Source: an uncultured Bacteroidales bacterium
Lineage (GTDB): Bacteria; Bacteroidota; Bacteroidia; Bacteroidales; UBA932
Reading direction: 5' to 3'
Assembly: GCA_949294195.1 (NCBI GenBank)
Contig: CASFGK010000009.1
Coordinates: 1 to 64,000, forward strand
Length of the DNA: 64,000 nt
In this document: in pieces, positions 53,441-61,825 of the stretch
Layout: every line of letters begins with the position of its first letter
Numbering within the stretch: position 1 is the first letter of the stretch
The notes under the pieces: generated by a model
The model's database searches: none
Told to the model about the DNA's origin: nothing
Seen by the model: the letters and a program-made list of their open reading frames with translations, nothing else
Translations under genes and position numbers: made by a program

Positions 53441-54676
53441 CTATTCACCGGCCTGCTCTTCCAGTATTTTTCTGGCTTCATAGAATGCCGGGTGGTAGTC
53501 TCTGGCAAGGATGGCTCCATCCGGTCCTATAAATACGAAATACGGAAGACCGGATATCATGAAGATATCGGAGACCCTTTCATTTTCCGGGTGGTTTGTT
53601 TTAGTCTCCGCTTCCGGCCACGGATGAGACAGCATTTCTTCCAACCGTGCATGCAGGTCATCAATTCCTATGTATGAGGCAGAAGAACCTTCCGGAACAG
53701 ATTCTGCAAGACTGCGGAAGTTTTCAATCGATTCGGTCAGACCTATTATGCAGAGCCCTGAATCCTTGTATTCCCTGTAAAGGGCCTGGACTTCAGGGTC
53801 TATCTGCATGGAGCCCGGACACGTTCCCCAGTGGAACAAGAGGAGGTATTTCCCTTTGAAGTCATTTTTCTTCACAATCCTGCCGTCTGTAAGGATAAGG
53901 GAGAAGTCCGGAGCCTGATTGCCGACAGCTATGGCTTCGATGTCTTTCATTCTGTGAGCGTATATCCGGCCGTAATGGCTGTCTTTCACTTCCTGTGAGT
54001 ATGCTTCATAAGCTTCCCGCAGTTTGTCTATGGGCTGATTGTCCATCCTTGATATCCGTTCGACGAGTATGTAGTTGTTCCCCTGCGGGTTGTCCTTGAA
54101 GTATGCTTCTCGGAGTCTGTCTGATCGGGAGACTCCGGGATTCCCGTTATAGAAAGAATTGAATTGTCCGGCGAGTTTCTTTGATGTGTCATAGTCTTTC
54201 GCGGCGTTGGCTTCTTCAATCCGTCTCATGATGTCGCCCCTGGCAGCCCCCACCGAGTCCTCGACTGCCAGGTATTCAGCCAGAGCCGGGTCATCGTACA
54301 CGCCGCCTTCAAGTGTGCTGTAATAAATGTAGTCTTTGGAACCGCTGATTCTTATATGATCATTCCCGGCGATTATCATTGTCTTTCCTGTCCTGTCACA
54401 TGCAGGGGCGCTTCCGTTTACGGGGTGGTATTCCATGATGTAATACATGTCATGTCTCTGGATGCCTTTGTATTTGAACTTGCCGTCCTTTTTCAGGACA
54501 ACATCGAAAGTGTCCCCGTCTTTCCACCCTGGAAGGATTATCTGCCTGAACCTTAGCGTGTCGCCTTTTTCAAGTCCGCCGATGTTTCCAGAGACAGTAA
54601 ATTTCTGCTCCTGTGCCGGCAGTGCCGTCGCTGCGGTAAAGGCCAGGAATATGGAAAGCAGTGTATTTTTCATCAT
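53441..54676 (-). CDS. Exported thioredoxin-fold protein with DUF4369-like N-domain
   Basis: A 411-residue protein with a signal peptide (MMKNTLLSIFLAFTAATALPAQ), a DUF4369-like beta domain (FTVSGNIGGLEKGDTLRFRQI) and a helical middle (ADFY-type). The C-terminal AhpC/TlpA-like thioredoxin fold is from about 255 (VGNQAPDFSLILTDGRIVKKNDFKGKYLLLFHWGTCPGSM). The redox motif WCxxC is replaced by WGTCPGS, which leaves one Cys in the active-site loop. It therefore cannot form a normal disulfide there. Monothiol, peroxide or scaffold roles are open. It is convergent with pfkA with five bases between stops. Confidence 0.85.
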   Translation of the reverse strand: MMKNTLLSIFLAFTAATALPAQEQKFTVSGNIGGLEKGDTLRFRQIILPGWKDGDTFDVVLKKDGKFKYKGIQRHDMYYIMEYHPVNGSAPACDRTGKTMIIAGNDHIRISGSKDYIYYSTLEGGVYDDPALAEYLAVEDSVGAARGDIMRRIEEANAAKDYDTSKKLAGQFNSFYNGNPGVSRSDRLREAYFKDNPQGNNYILVERISRMDNQPIDKLREAYEAYSQEVKDSHYGRIYAHRMKDIEAIAVGNQAPDFSLILTDGRIVKKNDFKGKYLLLFHWGTCPGSMQIDPEVQALYREYKDSGLCIIGLTESIENFRSLAESVPEGSSASYIGIDDLHARLEEMLSHPWPEAETKTNHPENERVSDIFMISGLPYFVFIGPDGAILARDYHPAFYEARKILEEQAGE

Positions 54677-54989
54677 TTCATTTTGAGTTTAAGTTGATCG
54701 AATCAGTACAAATATCGGCAGAAGCCGAGAACAATGCAAATCAAACTCGTTTGAATTTCATAGCCGAGGCGCAACGGTATATGTGGCAAAGTCAAATATA
54801 ACTCAGGACGGGACAAACTCTGGCGCAAATTAACTGTTGTGTAAATTATTGATATTTAGCATGTTTCTCTGATTAATGCCTGCGCCAGAGGCCTGTGTCT
54901 TCATCTCCCGGGAGGACATTCCCGGTCAGGGGCAAAGATTTGGGTAATACATACAACTGATTGAAAATGAATGTGAAAATTCAGAAAAT
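54677..54989. other. Intergenic region with dyad elements upstream of rplM
   Basis: No gene is apparent in this stretch. Around 54723-54768 two direct repeats AGCCGAG (54723-54729 and 54762-54768) flank the palindrome CAAACtcGTTTG (54742-54753). Further on TCTGGCGCA (54819-54827) and TGCGCCAGA (54881-54889) form a perfect inverted repeat with a 53-base loop, followed by a GC-rich patch at about 54907-54935. These could be a small repeat element or a remnant RNA. The rplM promoter begins at about 54990. Confidence 0.4.
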
Positions 54990-55021
54990 TTTGTTTTGAA
55001 TAAAATAATTGTTACCTTTGC
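54990..55021 (+). promoter_or_regulatory. Full Bacteroidetes promoter of the rplM operon
   Basis: TTTG (54990-54993) is followed by a 19-base spacer and TACCTTTGC (55013-55021). This is a complete -33/-7 pair at the spacing expected for the primary sigma factor of Bacteroidetes. The GTG start of rplM is 62 bases downstream. Confidence 0.8.
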
Positions 55022-55082
55022 GCCCCCTATGTAGTGTAGGGAACGCAGTAATTTAAGTATTAACCAATTAAAAATCAAGACA

Positions 55083-55535
55083 GTGGACACACAGAGTTAC
55101 AAGACTGTATCGCTCAAGGCGGGCGATATCAAGAAAGAGTGGGTCGTGATTGATGCTACCGACTTGGTGCTCGGCCGTCTTGCTTCCAGGATCGCGCTCG
55201 TTCTTCGTGGAAAGAACAAGCCTAGCTTCACCCCTCACATGGATTGCGGTGACAATGTCATCGTTCTCAATGCTGACAAGGTAAGGCTTACCGGGAAAAA
55301 GATGACCGACAGGGTGTATGTCCGTCACACCGGCTATCCGGGTGGACAGAGATTCACTACTCCTAAGGAGGTTCTTCAGAAGAAACCTACCGAACTTCTC
55401 AGGATGGCTGTCAAAGGCATGCTTCCTAAGAACCGTCTTGGTGCAAAGCTCATCAACAACCTCTATCTCTATGAGGGAAGCGAGCATCCGCATCAGGCGC
55501 AGAACCCGAAAACAATCAAGTTAAACGAAATTTAA
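55083..55535 (+). CDS. rplM: 50S ribosomal protein uL13
   Basis: L13 of the large subunit, 150 residues, starting [88 protein letters not shown]. The start codon is GTG at 55083, supported by the family N-terminus MDTxSYKT. rpsI follows after seven bases, the conserved rplM-rpsI order. Confidence 0.97.
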   Translation: MDTQSYKTVSLKAGDIKKEWVVIDATDLVLGRLASRIALVLRGKNKPSFTPHMDCGDNVIVLNADKVRLTGKKMTDRVYVRHTGYPGGQRFTTPKEVLQKKPTELLRMAVKGMLPKNRLGAKLINNLYLYEGSEHPHQAQNPKTIKLNEI

Positions 55536-55542
55536 GCAGAGC

Positions 55543-55932
55543 ATGAAACAAGTAAACGCCCTTGGAAGACGTAAATCAGCAGTCGCTCGCGTTTATGTCG
55601 TGCCTGGAAAAGGTAACATCGTGATCAACGGCCGTGACATCAACGAATATTTCTGCGACGAGTCACTCCGTTATATCGTGAACCAGCCTTTCTCTGTAAC
55701 AGGAACGACAGCACAGTTTGACGTGAAGGTAAACGTTGACGGTGGCGGAATCAAAGGTCAGGCTGAAGCTATAAGGCTCGGTATCGCACGCGCTCTTTGC
55801 GAGGTGGATAAAGAGGCTTACCGCTCTACCCTGAAATCAAACGGATTCCTTACCCGCGACGCTCGCGAAGTCGAGAGAAAGAAACCTGGTCAGCCTGGTG
55901 CACGCAGACGCTTCCAGTTCAGTAAACGTTAA
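55543..55932 (+). CDS. rpsI: 30S ribosomal protein uS9
   Basis: S9 of the small subunit, 129 residues. The typical N-terminus [22 protein letters not shown] is present, as is the C-terminal basic tail [17 protein letters not shown] that reaches toward the P site. It is seven bases after rplM. A 216-base structured gap precedes rpsB. Confidence 0.97.
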   Translation: MKQVNALGRRKSAVARVYVVPGKGNIVINGRDINEYFCDESLRYIVNQPFSVTGTTAQFDVKVNVDGGGIKGQAEAIRLGIARALCEVDKEAYRSTLKSNGFLTRDAREVERKKPGQPGARRRFQFSKR

Positions 55933-55957
55933 TCGTTATCTGTTGATTTACAAAAAA

Positions 55958-56075
55958 GTGCAGTCCGTAAGAGAATTTCGGGACCATGGCTTCGGATGCG
56001 AATCCGGCTTTGCTGCCTAGAGATTGGCGAGACTGCGTAAAACCGGCGGGACCGGCAAGGCCGCTACTCCCGGTT
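55958..56075 (+). ncRNA. Structured leader RNA upstream of rpsB
   Basis: The 216-base gap between rpsI and rpsB folds well on paper. GTGCAGTC (55958-55965) pairs with GACTGCGT (56031-56038, two G-U). Inside are CGGAT-GCGA-ATCCG (55993-56006, a GNRA tetraloop) and GCC/GGC. Downstream AACCGG (56041-56046) pairs with CCGGTT (56070-56075) around a CGGC-AAG-GCCG hairpin. It is a candidate ribosomal-protein-binding leader, by analogy with S2 autoregulation of rpsB-tsf in E. coli. No family match was recognised. Confidence 0.55.
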
Positions 56076-56148
56076 GATGAAAAGAGCCCGACAGGGAAAA
56101 CGGCAAATACCTGGAGGGAAATTAAGAAACAAGTAAAAATTCAAGAAA

Positions 56149-57012
56149 ATGCCAAGAACAAATTTCCAGGAACTGCTTGATGCAGGTGTTCATTTCGGAC
56201 ACTTGGCGAGGAAATGGAATCCGAAAATGGCCCCTTATATCTTTGACCAGAAAAACGGAATCCACATCATCGACCTGCATAAAAGTATAGTAAAAATCGA
56301 TGAGGCTGCGAATGTCATGAAACAGCTTGCGCGTTCTGGCCGCAAGATTCTTTTCGTAGCCACAAAGAAACAGGCAAAGGAGATCGTAGCAGAGAAAGCA
56401 GCTACAGTCAACATGCCGTTCGTGACAGAGAGATGGCCGGGCGGAATGCTTACCAACTTCCCGACTATCCGCAAGGCTGTCAAGAAGATGAATACCATCG
56501 ACAAGATGATTGAGGATGGTACTTTCGATACTCTTGCAAAACGTGAGCGTCTCCAGATCACCCGCCAGAGGGCAAAACTCGAGAAGAACCTCGGTTCCAT
56601 CAAGGATCTGAGCCGCCTTCCTTCAGCGCTTTTCGTAGTGGATGTACAGAAAGAGATGAATGCCGTAAAAGAGGCAAATCGTCTTAACATACCGGTTATC
56701 GCAATGGTTGATACTTGCTGCGATCCTACTCCGATTGATTATGTGATTCCGGCCAACGATGATGCTGCAAAGTCTATCGCCCTTATCATGGACGTAGTCT
56801 GCGGTGCTATCTCAGAGGGTCTGAACGAAAGGAAGCTGGAGAAAGACAAGGAAGCTCCTGAGGCAGGGGACGAGAAGGCTCCTGCAGGAAAGAAGCTCCG
56901 TGCACGTAAAGGCGCTGCCAAAGAAGAGGCTCCTGCCGCAGAAGTTTCTGTTGAAGCCGCACCGGCTCCAGTAGAGGCTCCGGTTGCCGATCCGGCAGAA
57001 AAGGCTGAGTAA
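56149..57012 (+). CDS. rpsB: 30S ribosomal protein uS2 with C-terminal extension
   Basis: S2, 287 residues, starting MPRTNFQELLDAGVHFGHLARKWNPKMAPYIF with FVATKKQAKEIVAEKAATVNMPFVTERWPGGMLTNF and VDTCCDPTPIDYVIPANDDAAKSI. Compared with about 240 residues in E. coli it has an additional C-terminal tail of roughly 60 residues rich in Ala, Pro, Glu and Lys (from about 226). Such tails are frequent in Bacteroidetes S2. It is followed by tsf 32 bases later, so rpsB-tsf is a unit. Confidence 0.96.
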   Translation: MPRTNFQELLDAGVHFGHLARKWNPKMAPYIFDQKNGIHIIDLHKSIVKIDEAANVMKQLARSGRKILFVATKKQAKEIVAEKAATVNMPFVTERWPGGMLTNFPTIRKAVKKMNTIDKMIEDGTFDTLAKRERLQITRQRAKLEKNLGSIKDLSRLPSALFVVDVQKEMNAVKEANRLNIPVIAMVDTCCDPTPIDYVIPANDDAAKSIALIMDVVCGAISEGLNERKLEKDKEAPEAGDEKAPAGKKLRARKGAAKEEAPAAEVSVEAAPAPVEAPVADPAEKAE

Positions 57013-57044
57013 TCAGAGTATTAACATTAAAATCATCAGAACAA

Positions 57045-58040
57045 ATGGATATCAAAGCAGCTGACGTAATGAAATTGCGTCAAATGACCGGAGCCGGAAT
57101 GATGGACTGCAAGAAAGCCCTCATCGAGGCAAACGGAGACTATGCAAGAGCTCAGGAGATCATCCGTGAGAAAGGCAAGCTCGTTGCAGCGAAGAGAGCT
57201 GACCGCGAGACTACCGAAGGTGCAGTCGTTGCCCGTGTAAACGGAGACAAGGCTATCATCGTATGCCTCGGATGCGAGACTGACTTCGTTTCCAAGAATG
57301 CTGAGTTCCAGAAACTTGCAGGTGACATCGCGGATGTTGCCATCAAGGATCTTCCTGCAGATGCAGAGGCTCTCAAGGCCTGCACCCTCGCTGACGGAAG
57401 GACAGTGGAGGCTGCCATTACAGAGCAGACAGGCAAGACCGGAGAGAAGCATGTGCTGGTAGGATATGAGAAGGTGGAGGCACCTTTCATCGTTTCCTAT
57501 ATCCACGCTATCAACGGCAAGCTCGGTGCTCTCGTAGGATTCAACAAGGAAGTGGCTTCAGACCTCGCCAAAGGCGTGGCAATGCAGGTGGCTTCCATGA
57601 ACCCTGTCGCTATCAACAAGGACAGCGTTCCTCAGAATGTCATCGACAATGAGCTCACAGTGGCTGTCGAGAAGACCAAAGAGGAACTCGTGAAGAAAGC
57701 GGTGAATGCAGCACTCGAGAAAGCAGGCATCAACCCTGCACATGTCGACAGTGAAGACCATATCGCTTCCAACACAGCCAAAGGCTGGCTCACTCCGGAG
57801 CAGGCAGATCAGGCACGCGAGATCATCAAGACCGTCTCAGCAGAGAAGGCAGCAAACCTTCCTGAGGCAATGATCAACAACATCGCAAACGGCCGTCTGA
57901 ACAAGTTCTTCAAGGAGAACACCCTTGAGGAGCAGGAGTACCAGATGGGCGACGGCAAGACATCTGTCAAAGCATCTATCGCTGCCGTTGACAAGGATGC
58001 CAAGGTGGTTGTATTCAAGAGATTCTCTCTCAACGACTAA
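57045..58040 (+). CDS. tsf: Elongation factor Ts
   Basis: EF-Ts exchanges GDP for GTP on EF-Tu. The 331-residue protein starts MDIKAADVMKLRQMTGAGMMDCKKALIEANGDYARAQEIIREKG (UBA-like domain) and contains the contact motif TDFVSKNAEFQKLAG. It is longer than the E. coli protein (283) in the middle, as in other Bacteroidetes. It is the last gene of the rplM operon, with a terminator at 58061-58096. Confidence 0.96.
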   Translation: MDIKAADVMKLRQMTGAGMMDCKKALIEANGDYARAQEIIREKGKLVAAKRADRETTEGAVVARVNGDKAIIVCLGCETDFVSKNAEFQKLAGDIADVAIKDLPADAEALKACTLADGRTVEAAITEQTGKTGEKHVLVGYEKVEAPFIVSYIHAINGKLGALVGFNKEVASDLAKGVAMQVASMNPVAINKDSVPQNVIDNELTVAVEKTKEELVKKAVNAALEKAGINPAHVDSEDHIASNTAKGWLTPEQADQAREIIKTVSAEKAANLPEAMINNIANGRLNKFFKENTLEEQEYQMGDGKTSVKASIAAVDKDAKVVVFKRFSLND

Positions 58041-58060
58041 TACTGTATACTTCATATATG

Positions 58061-58096
58061 ATAAAAGCGGCCGGAATTCCGGCCGCTTTTATTTTT
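58061..58096. terminator. Bidirectional terminator between tsf and the GH27 gene
   Basis: Positions 58061-58076 are the exact reverse complement of 58077-58092, a 32-bp perfect palindrome with a GC-rich core and T-rich flank. It ends the ribosomal protein operon and, on the other strand, the leftward GH27 transcript whose stop is at 58103. Confidence 0.9.
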
Positions 58097-58102
58097 GGCT
58101 TT

Positions 58103-59734
58103 TCACCGCATCCGAGGTGCCTGGAGCTTTCTCAGACGGAAGCAGTCGATGTCAGGAGCCCATGTGTAGGAGCTGCCGATTCTGACGGTATTGTATCCCC
58201 GTTGCAGTTCGACGGGAAGGAATATGCGGCAGATTCCTTCTGCCCTGTCCCGTACAATATCCTTAAGCACTGTTTTTTGCCCGTTCACTTCTACTTCTAT
58301 GCACTGGTCGTTCACTTCCCGCTCATCGGGCTCTACCGGCACATACGATATTGTCATTTCATATTTTCCCCCTTTCGTACTGTATACTTCGTCCCATTCC
58401 AGATGATTTTCCCACCGTGATCCGGAGCGGCTTACAGTCATTCCTCCGGAAGCTCCTTCGAACGGCCTGTAGTTTATTCCCTTGAAATTCTTTCCCAGGT
58501 CATTGAACATAGGGAGCATGGCCCATTCAGCTTCATATATTTCCGGTTCAAGCCTTTCTTTTCCTTCGATACGCAGGATTTTCACTCCATGTGCAGGAAC
58601 ATCCGCTTCAATGCTGCCTGAAACCTTTCCCAAGCTGGTCCTTGCCACAAGGTCTCTGATTTCGGCTTTTCCTCCGAATTCAAGTGCCTCGAGAGGGACA
58701 GAGAAATGCATTGTGGTATCTGACGGGTTGTACAGGGCTGCAGCACGGACCTGTCCGCGCTTTTCCAGAATATCCTTTACAAGGACGTATCCTTCGCCGC
58801 TGTGCTGGACGACATAGGCCTGCAGCCCGAGCGGATCCTGGTTAAGTGCTATCAGCTCCGGGTTTTTCAGAAGTTCCAGGGACTGCTCCGGTATGGAGGT
58901 GAGATCGCATCCTATCAGCAGCGGCGAGCTCATGATGCACCATATTCCGAAATGTGTCTGCTCTTCATCGGAGCTGAGCCCGCGACCGATTTCAAGCATG
59001 TCCATATCATTGTAGTGTCCTTCTCCGGCATAGGCGGAAAGATACAGGTTTCTGGAGATAATGCTCCTGACGGAAGCCCAGCTCGGATTGATGTCAGGGC
59101 TTATCCTCCATGAACGGGCGAGATCGCGGGCCCATGTGCCGGGGAATGCCCACCGGCAGATATTCAGTGATATGTCGCGTCCGCAGACATCCTTTATGGC
59201 CGAGCAAATGGCACTGTACCTCTCCTGCTCTTCCAGAGCAAGCTTGTCGGCGCCGCAATAGTCTATCTTGATGAAATCGAAACCCCACTTGTTGAAGAAC
59301 ATGTCTGCGTCCTGCAGTTCATGTCCGTAGAATCCTACTCCTACACCGTGGATGTCATTGTCCCAGATGGAGCCGCATGTATTGCATCCGGCATCGGAAT
59401 AAGTCCCGGCTTTCATTCCTCTGGCGTGTATATAGTCTACTATGCCTTTCATCCCGTCCGGGAATCTTTCAGGATGGGTAATCAGATTGCCCTCGGAGTC
59501 CCGTCCTCCGAAGAACCCGTCATCGATGTTGATGTATATATACCCTGCGTCCCTGAGTCCTAGACGGACTGCGGCATCGGCCTGCTTGCGTATAAGTTCG
59601 TCGTTAATGTTCACCCGGTAGGTGTTCCATGAGCTCCAGCCCATGACCGGAGGGTTGGCTGTCTGCGCGGACATGATACCGACAGAGAGTGCGCTGAACA
59701 GAACTGTCCCTGCCAAAAATAACATATGTTTCAT
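58103..59734 (-). CDS. GH27 alpha-galactosidase (secreted)
   Basis: This is a glycoside hydrolase of family 27, 543 residues, with a signal peptide ending near SAQTANP. The GH27 signature PPVMGWSSWNTYRVNINDELI is near the start. The nucleophile is Asp158 in WGFDFIKIDYCGAD and the acid/base is Asp214 in SWRISPDI. The C-terminal part (from about 300) has a beta domain and a carbohydrate-binding-like module. It would release terminal alpha-galactose from plant or host glycans. It has its own -7 element and is the last gene of the minus-strand cluster. Confidence 0.93.
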   Translation of the reverse strand: MKHMLFLAGTVLFSALSVGIMSAQTANPPVMGWSSWNTYRVNINDELIRKQADAAVRLGLRDAGYIYINIDDGFFGGRDSEGNLITHPERFPDGMKGIVDYIHARGMKAGTYSDAGCNTCGSIWDNDIHGVGVGFYGHELQDADMFFNKWGFDFIKIDYCGADKLALEEQERYSAICSAIKDVCGRDISLNICRWAFPGTWARDLARSWRISPDINPSWASVRSIISRNLYLSAYAGEGHYNDMDMLEIGRGLSSDEEQTHFGIWCIMSSPLLIGCDLTSIPEQSLELLKNPELIALNQDPLGLQAYVVQHSGEGYVLVKDILEKRGQVRAAALYNPSDTTMHFSVPLEALEFGGKAEIRDLVARTSLGKVSGSIEADVPAHGVKILRIEGKERLEPEIYEAEWAMLPMFNDLGKNFKGINYRPFEGASGGMTVSRSGSRWENHLEWDEVYSTKGGKYEMTISYVPVEPDEREVNDQCIEVEVNGQKTVLKDIVRDRAEGICRIFLPVELQRGYNTVRIGSSYTWAPDIDCFRLRKLQAPRMR

Positions 59735-59752
59735 CTGCAATGGGAAATTTGG

Positions 59753-59761
59753 CCAAATATA
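59753..59761 (-). promoter_or_regulatory. -7 element for the GH27 gene
   Basis: On the minus strand TATATTTGG matches TAnnTTTG and is 18 bases before the ATG at 59734. The GH27 gene is therefore transcribed separately from the upstream cluster. Confidence 0.6.
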
Positions 59762-59785
59762 ACCTTAAATTATCGGATTTCCATA

Positions 59786-61825
59786 TTATTGGTTGCTTAC
59801 CGGGAATTCGGCTATTCTCAAGGTAGTACAGCCGAACGGGATGAGTTCGACTGTCTCTTCCGGCCCGAAATTGCCCGGCATCTGTGCGAAGTAGGCGACA
59901 GGTCCGGCAGAACCGTTGACTTCCTTCCAGTTTCTGACTTTCCTTGCTTTTGCCTTGATGGTTACCGGTGCGTTTTCGGGATTCCACGGATAGTCGGCAA
60001 TGCTGTCCGTCATCTCTACGGTGAAAGTCTTCCCGAGCTTCTCCGGAGCAAGCTCTGCATTTACGAAACCGTAGTTCCATGGTGAGTCGGATGTAACTTC
60101 ATAATACCAGTCGCCGAATTCCTTCTTTTCGGTTCCGAATTCCTTCTTTTCGGTTCCGAATTCCTTCCTGGTCCATTTTTCATCCATTTTCAGTGCGTAG
60201 ATAAGCGGACCGCGCTCGACTACAGCTCCTTCGTCATACCACCTGCTGATGTTTACTTCCATAGGGAACTCCGCGGAAAGTACATCGTTCTTTTTCCAGG
60301 TCCGGCAGATTTTCACAATCCCTTCTGCTGCGGCGCCGGCATTTATTTCCTTCCCGTTGATCCTGAACACGGGATTCCTGCACCAGCCGGGGACACGTAC
60401 ATGGAACGGGAACCAGGCTTCCGAGGTTTTCCTGTCTGTAAATGAAAACAGGAATTCTACCGTTTCCCCGAACGGATAGGATGTATTTTCTTCGATACGG
60501 ACCTGTGTTCCGTCAGTTACCCTGGCTGTCACGGAGGAAGGGCCGAATACCAGTGCGGCAATGCCATTGTCATCGGTGGCAAACCACAGATGCTGAACAA
60601 GTTTCGGCCATCCCTGGTGCATATTTGACGAGCAGCACGGATATCCGGTCAGCGGGCCGAACAGCAGGGGAGTGTCTTCATACGGAGAAACGAAATCCCT
60701 CCACTGACGGGTGACGCTGATCTGGTTGATCTGGGAATAGTACTGGCGTGCTGAATAGTCGTCCGTTATCTGGGTCGGGAGCACATTGTAGGCTATCCTT
60801 TCAAGATGGTCAGCCCATCTCATGTCTCCTGTTATTCCGATGATCTTTTCGAGAGAGAACATCATTTCCACTGCAGTACACAGTTCCGAGCCTGCTGTCG
60901 GACGCCCGAAGCGCATCATTTCGTCTCCTGCCCAAAGTCCTGTCGGCAGAGCGGTGCTGTGTCTCATCTTTTCCACGGCTTTGTATACCGCCTGAAGGTG
61001 CTCCGGATTCTTTGACTGCTGGTACCAGATTACCGGTTCCTTGAATCCCATGGCCAAGTTCACGCAGTGGTATGAGTGCTGCCGTGAAACTGCATCCGAG
61101 TAAAGGAATTCCCCCGTCCAGTCGCGTGTCTGGCTGTGTATCAGCTCCGCAAGGTCAAGGAGAAAGCTCTCTCCGGTGATATTGTACAACCAGTGGACCA
61201 TCATCAGGTTTTCTCCTCCTCTTTCCCTGGCCCATTCCGTCCAGTGGTCCAGAGGTGTCTCTGGCAGACGTTCCAGCTGGTAGCGGAAGTAACGGGTCAT
61301 CAGGTCCGTCACCCGTTCGTCTCCAGTGGCAGAGTAGTACTGCTGCAGCACTTTCAGCATTACCATCTTGGGCCACCAGTCATGAGTCAGTCCTCTTTGC
61401 ATTCCGTCCTTGTCCGGCCTGTCTGTGTCCGGCCCGAAATAGCCGTCAGGTTTCAGGGATGTCAGAGTATGCTCTATCCATGGCTGTACCTTGTCTTTCA
61501 GTTCCTTGTCATCCAGAATATAGGCCAGAGGCAGAAGGCCGTCTACCCAGTACGGCCCCCTTTCCCAAGCATCGCCTTCACCTCCAAGCCAAGCATTGCC
61601 GGGCCCCATGACAGAAGTATAGATACTGTCCATGTGTCCGGTCATTCCATCCCTGGCACGCAACAACTGCTCTTTGAGCCATCCTTCCGCCTTGATACTT
61701 CCGAGCGGGAGTTCCATATATTCCTTCTGTGCGAGCGGAGGTCTGTTGTTTATGTATTCCTGTGCGGAAACACATGCCGGCCCCATTACTGAGGCCAGCA
61801 CGAGTGTAAATAGGATTTTATTCAT
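59786..61825 (-). CDS. GH127-like (DUF1680) glycoside hydrolase
   Basis: A 679-residue protein with signal peptide (MNKILFTLVLASVMGPACVSAQ). It has the DUF1680/GH127 (alpha/alpha)6 barrel with PLGSIKAEGWLKEQLLRARDGMTGHM and the conserved Cys block GYPCCSSNMHQGWPKL. GH127 beta-L-arabinofuranosidases use Glu and Zn-bound Cys here. A SELCTAVEMM segment resembles the family's other Cys motif. Substrate likely plant arabinan or a host glycan. A 21-bp tandem repeat encodes KEFGTEK twice at about 555-570. ATG overlaps the preceding gene's stop by one base. Confidence 0.85.
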   Translation of the reverse strand: MNKILFTLVLASVMGPACVSAQEYINNRPPLAQKEYMELPLGSIKAEGWLKEQLLRARDGMTGHMDSIYTSVMGPGNAWLGGEGDAWERGPYWVDGLLPLAYILDDKELKDKVQPWIEHTLTSLKPDGYFGPDTDRPDKDGMQRGLTHDWWPKMVMLKVLQQYYSATGDERVTDLMTRYFRYQLERLPETPLDHWTEWARERGGENLMMVHWLYNITGESFLLDLAELIHSQTRDWTGEFLYSDAVSRQHSYHCVNLAMGFKEPVIWYQQSKNPEHLQAVYKAVEKMRHSTALPTGLWAGDEMMRFGRPTAGSELCTAVEMMFSLEKIIGITGDMRWADHLERIAYNVLPTQITDDYSARQYYSQINQISVTRQWRDFVSPYEDTPLLFGPLTGYPCCSSNMHQGWPKLVQHLWFATDDNGIAALVFGPSSVTARVTDGTQVRIEENTSYPFGETVEFLFSFTDRKTSEAWFPFHVRVPGWCRNPVFRINGKEINAGAAAEGIVKICRTWKKNDVLSAEFPMEVNISRWYDEGAVVERGPLIYALKMDEKWTRKEFGTEKKEFGTEKKEFGDWYYEVTSDSPWNYGFVNAELAPEKLGKTFTVEMTDSIADYPWNPENAPVTIKAKARKVRNWKEVNGSAGPVAYFAQMPGNFGPEETVELIPFGCTTLRIAEFPVSNQ
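60114..60167. repeat. In-frame 21-bp tandem repeat in the GH127-like gene
   Basis: The 21-base unit starting CCGAATTCCTTCTTTTCGG occurs twice exactly (60114-60134 and 60135-60155), with a 12-base partial third copy. It encodes KEFGTEK repeats in frame. Slipped-strand copy-number changes would keep the frame. Confidence 0.85.

Noticed and set aside
55986-56180. 64-codon frame overlapping the start of rpsB
   Set aside because: It overlaps a well-structured RNA and the S2 start, and the translated composition (Pro/Arg/Lys-rich) is not protein-like in the family context.
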